8,859 nucleotides of DNA from DASXHZ01 sp036488085 (GTDB lineage: Bacteria > Acidobacteriota > Thermoanaerobaculia > Gp7-AA8), in assembly GCA_036488085.1 (NCBI GenBank), contig DASXHZ010000022.1, forward strand, positions 1-8,859. The letters run 5' to 3'. The notes below the pieces were generated by a model. It saw only the letters and a list, made by a program, of their open reading frames with translations, was not told the DNA's origin and did no database searches. Below are positions 5,440-8,859 of the stretch, in pieces. The stretch's first letter is position 1; every line of letters starts with the position of its first letter. A program made the position numbers and the translations under genes.

Positions 5440-6001
5440 CCGCCACGACGATGTCGCCGGTCGCATAGGTCGCAGCTGAATCGAAGAGGAGACCCGTCGC
5501 GGTCTCCTCTTTCAGTTTGAGCGGGATTTGTTTCAATGTCGGGATCGCGCCGCCGCGCGCCTTCCAGGCCGCTTCCTTGGCGCAGAAGAAGTGGATGATG
5601 CGATGCGCGATGACGCAGCGCTCCATGTCAGCTTGCTCTTCGTCGCTCAGGAAGAGGTGGGCGGCGCGCTCCGCGAGCGGTCGTACGACTTGTACATCGA
5701 CGCCGACCGGCGAGCCGCCAATCGCCGCGGCGGCGTAATCGCCGGAGTGCGACAGCGACGAGTACGGCGCATTGCCGAGGAGCTTCAGCGCTGTCCGCGA
5801 GAGAACCCACTCGTGGCGGCGCTTCTCGCTGGCAAACGTCTCTAGATTCCCCGGAGGGGCGTCCGCCCTCGTCCGCCCACGCGGCGTAGCCGCGCTGACG
5901 CGCGGCAGGCGGACGAGGGCGTCCGCCTCTCCAAGAACCTGCGCGTCGGCCGGTCCTTGAAGCACCAGCACATTCGGCCACGGAGTCTCGATCCGGTTCA
6001 T
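5423..6001 (-). CDS. 4'-phosphopantetheinyl transferase, Sfp type, with inserted palindrome
   Basis: Enzymes of this family move phosphopantetheine from coenzyme A to a serine of carrier proteins in fatty-acid, polyketide or peptide synthesis. The 192-residue protein shows SLSHSGDYAAAAI at 82-94, GVDVQ at 100-104 and FFCAKEAAWKARG at 138-150, which are the family motifs. Asp102 and Glu143 match metal ligands of Sfp. Gln104 stands where Sfp has a Glu (GIDIE), a substitution that may change metal binding. Residues 29-50 (LVRLPRVSAATPRGRTRADAPP) do not look like the family and coincide with an 80-bp palindrome; without them the flanks join into a normal helix region. The protein is small for the Sfp type. 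Its ATG overlaps the upstream glycosyltransferase stop as ATGA, so the two are probably co-translated. No carrier protein or synthase is nearby, so the target is unknown. Confidence 0.88.
   Translation of the reverse strand: MNRIETPWPNVLVLQGPADAQVLGEADALVRLPRVSAATPRGRTRADAPPGNLETFASEKRRHEWVLSRTALKLLGNAPYSSLSHSGDYAAAAIGGSPVGVDVQVVRPLAERAAHLFLSDEEQADMERCVIAHRIIHFFCAKEAAWKARGGAIPTLKQIPLKLKEETATGLLFDSAATYATGDIVVAVTTIS
5484..5519 (+). terminator. Intrinsic terminator for the exported TPR-like gene
   Basis: A perfect 11-bp stem (5484-5494 with 5501-5511) closes a 6-nt loop CGTCGC and runs into a T-rich tail (TCTTTCAGTTT) on the plus strand. It lies 45 bp past the TAA at 5439 and within the last third of the convergent phosphopantetheinyl transferase, where it encodes KEETATGLLF. 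Orientation and tail favour ending the plus-strand transcript. The tail is interrupted by CAG, so efficiency is uncertain. Confidence 0.6.
5853..5932. repeat. 80-bp nested palindrome inside the phosphopantetheinyl transferase gene
   Basis: The arms pair as follows. Bases 5853-5861 pair with 5924-5932 (one G-T wobble), then two mismatches, then a perfect 14-bp arm CGCCCTCGTCCGCC (5864-5877) with 5908-5921. In the middle, CGCGGC-GTA-GCCGCG (5880-5894) makes a separate 6-bp hairpin. The bases read through without a stop in the transferase frame and encode the atypical residues of about 24-50. The layout resembles palindromic mobile elements that sit inside coding regions, such as Rickettsia palindromic elements; sequence relationship is not implied. 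Confidence 0.75.
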
Positions 6002-8859
6002 TTCTGCGACGGAACGGCCGGAAGGAACTGCGTGTCGCCGTTCGCGTCGACGACCGTTACGAACGCGACTCCGGTCCCCGACCGCGGCTCGATGCGGAGC
6101 GTCGTGGTCGGCGTGATCGCCATGCCGAGCCGCTTCTCCGGTTCCGGCACCAGCCGCAAATCATCCTCGGGGGCCTCGATCTCGAACGGCTTCCCGCCGT
6201 CCGCCGACACACGGAAGATCGCCGGCGCGATGCCGATGTTCACGACGCCGATCGAAACGCGCCGCTGCGACGTCGACGGGACGCCGACGATGGTCAGCTC
6301 CGGCGTGTCGCCACCGAACGTCGCTGAATCGCGTACCGTCAGCGGCTTCTCGATCGAGCTGCGGCCGCCGTGCGCGACGTCGCTCGTCTCGAGGAGCGCG
6401 ACCGGCGCGTGGTTCGCGCGGTATTCGATCCACAGCGTCCCGAGGCCCGTCGTGTTGAAGAGCGACCTCGCAACTGCCGGGAGGAAGAGCGTCTGGCGCG
6501 GCGCGAGCCTGATGCGACGATCGACACGCGCCTGTGCCGTCGCAAACCGCAGCGTCGCGAACAGCGGCTCGCGCGTCGGGTTGTGCAGGGTGAGATTCGA
6601 GACCCAGAACGCGCCGCTCACGCCGCCCGTGATGCCGGCGAGTGGGAACACCATCCGCTCGCGGAACGACGTCGCGACCTCCTCCTGCTTCGGCATGTGC
6701 ACGAGCCGGAGGTAGCTCGCAGTGCGCTGCGGAGCGGCGCGCAGCTTCCGCGTCCAGACCTCCACACCGCGAATCGCACGGTAGAAGGCATAGCAGTCGT
6801 CAAGGTACGCCGCGACCGCCTGCGCGCGCATCGTATTCGGCACGCCGTCGAACTCGTCGTACGTCTCGGGCGAGGTCCGGATGACGACGTACGGCTTCGC
6901 GCGCTCCAGCCGGTTGATGATGTCCGCCTGAAAGACCGCCGGCGACGCGATCGGCACCTGGTAGAACGGCGTCGGATTCGGCCGGTCGCAGAAAAAGTAG
7001 AACGCCGGCTGATTGGAAAAGTCATAGATCGGACCGCGCGTCAGCCGTTTCACCTCGGCGCTCACGGCGTCGATACGGTCGCGCACCTCGTCCGCGTGCG
7101 GGTCGTATAGAACATGGATCACGCGCCGCTGGTAGTTGATGACGTCGTCGAGCCGCGCGTTGACCAGGTCGGGGATCCAGAAGAGGACGGCCGCGATCGG
7201 AGCGGCGATCAGCATCACCGCGATGACGAACGCGCGCGTCCCTTCGTCGCCGCCGCTCCACACCTCGCGAATCTTTCGTGCCGCGAAGATGCCGAGGATC
7301 ACGATCATCGGACCGATCAGGAACGCGGCAAAGTACTGGTGCCGGAACTCCGCGCGCCCGAACGCCGTGCGCTGCGTGACGGCAGCGAAAACGGTGAGGA
7401 CGAGGAGCGCGAGATCGAGCGTCTCGGCGCGGCGGCGGATGAGCCGCTGGATGACGTAGATCGTCGCGACCGCGATGACGAGCGGGCTGAGGATGAGGTG
7501 AAACTTCTCCAGCAGCACGAAGTCGGCGAGCGTGTGGAGGTTGAGGTTGTTGCCGCGGAACGGCGTGACGAGGTCGGGGAACGGCAGCGACCAGACGGCG
7601 TCGATGATCCTCGGGATGGTGACGAACGAGGTCGTGAAGAACGCGCCGAGCGCGCCACGCGACGTGAGATAGACCACGAATGGCGCGGCGCCGAGAGCAA
7701 ACCCGAGCGCGAAGAAGAGGAACGCGCGAATCGGTTTCAATTCACGAATGACTGCCAGCACCGCGCACGCAGCCACCGCGCTCGCGATCGTGTACATCCC
7801 GATGTCGTAGCTGAAAAAGAGCGCGACGGCGGCGAAGACGCCGCTGCCGATCGCGGCCAGGTTGCTTCTCCGCCGCAACGCGATCCACAACAGCGCGACC
7901 GCGGCGATTTGAAAGAACGTCCGGTCGTTCTCCGCCGTCGTCCACGCTCCCATCACGACGCACAGCCCCGCCAGCGGAATCGAGTCGAAGATCGCGAGAC
8001 CGAGGAACCAGATCGAGACACCGAGGAACGCGCCGATGATCGCGGTGCGGGCGACGGTGACGTCGAACGAGCGGCCGAAGAGCTCCATGAGCCAGGCGTC
8101 CGCCAGGCCGTCTTCCAGCATCCCGTGCAGAGGAAAGACGTCGATGTAGGGAGTCTTGCCGCGTAGGTAATCGGACGCCGGTCCGATCGACTCGCCGCGG
8201 TGGAAGAGGTCGACCGCCTCCGTGATGTGCGCGCTCGACGCGTAGCTGACCGCGAAGACGAGGAAGGGAATCAGCAGGTAGGCCGCGACTCCCCACGCCG
8301 TGCGAGGCGCGAGCGGTTTCACGAAGGTCGCGAGAATGAGGACGAACAGCGCGACGACGGCGACCGCCAAGCCCGCGAGCGGCGTTGGCGACTGGACCAG
8401 GCCGAGGAGCGGCAACGCCACGAAGGGAATGGCCGCGGTGGTGACGCGCGCGAACGCGGCGCGGCGCGGCACGCCGAAGCCGATCTCCAACAGGCGGACG
8501 GCGAGGAACGCGACGCACCAGAAGAGAGCGAGGAACAGCGCAACGAAAGGGATCTCGAGGAAGAGCGTGACGACGTGCGCGATCCGCCTTCCCGTCGCGA
8601 TGTAGCGGAAGATCACCCATCCCGCCGCCTCCGCGAACAGCAACGCGTGATACGGCGCGAGGTCGCGTGTGAACAGGTCGCGAAGCCAGCGACTCGATCG
8701 GCCGAGGGCGTAGACGCGCGTCGCGACGAATGCCAAGGCAGGCGGAAGGATCAGCACCCATCCCGCCTTGCCGGTCGTCAGGTAGAAGAAGGGCGCGAGA
8801 AAGAAGGGAACGGTGAGAAAGACGGTACTGAGTGGGGCGGCGGCGGCCTCGCCAGATCG
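5998..8859 (-). CDS. GT-C type polytopic glycosyltransferase-like protein with C-terminal beta-rich module; 5' end outside window
   Basis: The frame is open from the right edge, giving at least 953 residues. A GTG at 8757 exists, but the 34 codons before it continue a hydrophobic hairpin (APLSTVFLTVPFF, LAPFFYL), so the true start is beyond the window. Numbering from the GTG: about 13 membrane segments lie between 60 and 530. An outside loop at 176-230 holds EAVDLFHRGE, GKTPYIDVFPLHGMLED and ELFGRSF, which matches the GT-C pattern 'D..H.G ... G..PY.D.....G ... lfG'; Asp183 is the likely catalytic or metal residue. A soluble segment at 545-670 (IYDFSNQPAFYFFCDRP, PFYQVPIASPAVFQ, KPYVVIRTSP) also fits GT-C proteins, which use polyprenyl-phosphate sugars at the outer face of the membrane. 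Residues 703-919 are a separate beta-rich module in two halves (WVSNLTLHNP and SIGVVNIGIAPAIFRV, ending VTVVDANGDTQFLPAVP). The protein is the first gene before the transferase, coupled by ATGA. Donor and acceptor are unknown. Confidence 0.8.
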   Translation of the reverse strand, partial: RSGEAAAAPLSTVFLTVPFFLAPFFYLTTGKAGWVLILPPALAFVATRVYALGRSSRWLRDLFTRDLAPYHALLFAEAAGWVIFRYIATGRRIAHVVTLFLEIPFVALFLALFWCVAFLAVRLLEIGFGVPRRAAFARVTTAAIPFVALPLLGLVQSPTPLAGLAVAVVALFVLILATFVKPLAPRTAWGVAAYLLIPFLVFAVSYASSAHITEAVDLFHRGESIGPASDYLRGKTPYIDVFPLHGMLEDGLADAWLMELFGRSFDVTVARTAIIGAFLGVSIWFLGLAIFDSIPLAGLCVVMGAWTTAENDRTFFQIAAVALLWIALRRRSNLAAIGSGVFAAVALFFSYDIGMYTIASAVAACAVLAVIRELKPIRAFLFFALGFALGAAPFVVYLTSRGALGAFFTTSFVTIPRIIDAVWSLPFPDLVTPFRGNNLNLHTLADFVLLEKFHLILSPLVIAVATIYVIQRLIRRRAETLDLALLVLTVFAAVTQRTAFGRAEFRHQYFAAFLIGPMIVILGIFAARKIREVWSGGDEGTRAFVIAVMLIAAPIAAVLFWIPDLVNARLDDVINYQRRVIHVLYDPHADEVRDRIDAVSAEVKRLTRGPIYDFSNQPAFYFFCDRPNPTPFYQVPIASPAVFQADIINRLERAKPYVVIRTSPETYDEFDGVPNTMRAQAVAAYLDDCYAFYRAIRGVEVWTRKLRAAPQRTASYLRLVHMPKQEEVATSFRERMVFPLAGITGGVSGAFWVSNLTLHNPTREPLFATLRFATAQARVDRRIRLAPRQTLFLPAVARSLFNTTGLGTLWIEYRANHAPVALLETSDVAHGGRSSIEKPLTVRDSATFGGDTPELTIVGVPSTSQRRVSIGVVNIGIAPAIFRVSADGGKPFEIEAPEDDLRLVPEPEKRLGMAITPTTTLRIEPRSGTGVAFVTVVDANGDTQFLPAVPSQK

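Noticed and set aside
4513..5466. 317-codon minus-strand ORF
   Set aside because: Antisense to the exported TPR-like gene, which has a signal peptide and promoter; the ORF shows no motif.
7114..8166. 350-codon plus-strand ORF rich in Arg, Asp and Glu
   Set aside because: It is antisense to the membrane protein and its composition is what GC-rich hydrophobic codons give when read in reverse; no family motif.
8755..8757. GTG at 8757 as the true start of the membrane protein
   Set aside because: The frame is open to the edge and the preceding codons encode a plausible membrane hairpin, so the start is likely outside the window.

Overview
The window is GC-rich bacterial chromosome, densely coded, with GTG and TTG starts and few clear Shine-Dalgarno sites. 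I infer an Acidobacteriota-like source. The main reason is the C-terminal module of the large membrane protein at the right edge, whose 'WVSNLTLHNP' and 'VVDANGDTQFLPAVP' signatures I associate with many proteins of that phylum. This placement is inference and was not tested by search.

Left block (1-4531, all on the minus strand, read right to left): a small Pro/Thr-rich lipoprotein; fmt (methionyl-tRNA formyltransferase); rsmB (16S rRNA m5C methyltransferase), whose GTG start overlaps the fmt stop; a cytoplasmic GH15 glucoamylase/trehalase-type hydrolase 15 bp further on; and the first 40 codons of an HU-type DNA-binding protein running off the left edge. fmt and rsmB form a conserved translation-related pair. 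The GH15 gene looks like a carbohydrate-metabolism passenger in the same transcript.

Middle (4532-5439): a 50-bp divergent intergenic region carries a promoter whose -10 box lies 7 bp from the ATG of a plus-strand gene, suggesting a leaderless mRNA. That gene encodes an exported helical-repeat protein resembling TRAP-transporter T-components (TatT). Its likely intrinsic terminator lies inside the 3' end of the convergent gene, and the two coding regions overlap tail to tail by 17 bp.

Right block (5423-8859, minus strand): a polytopic GT-C type glycosyltransferase-like protein with an unusual C-terminal beta-rich module, truncated by the right edge, then an Sfp-type 4'-phosphopantetheinyl transferase joined to it by an ATGA overlap.

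The most unusual signals are three different small repeats within 2.6 kb: a (GTGGCCG)-like heptamer array inside fmt, a 67-bp alternating inverted-repeat element between the lipoprotein gene and fmt, and an 80-bp nested palindrome read in frame inside the phosphopantetheinyl transferase. I see no phage, plasmid, CRISPR, tRNA or rRNA features and no clear defence system.
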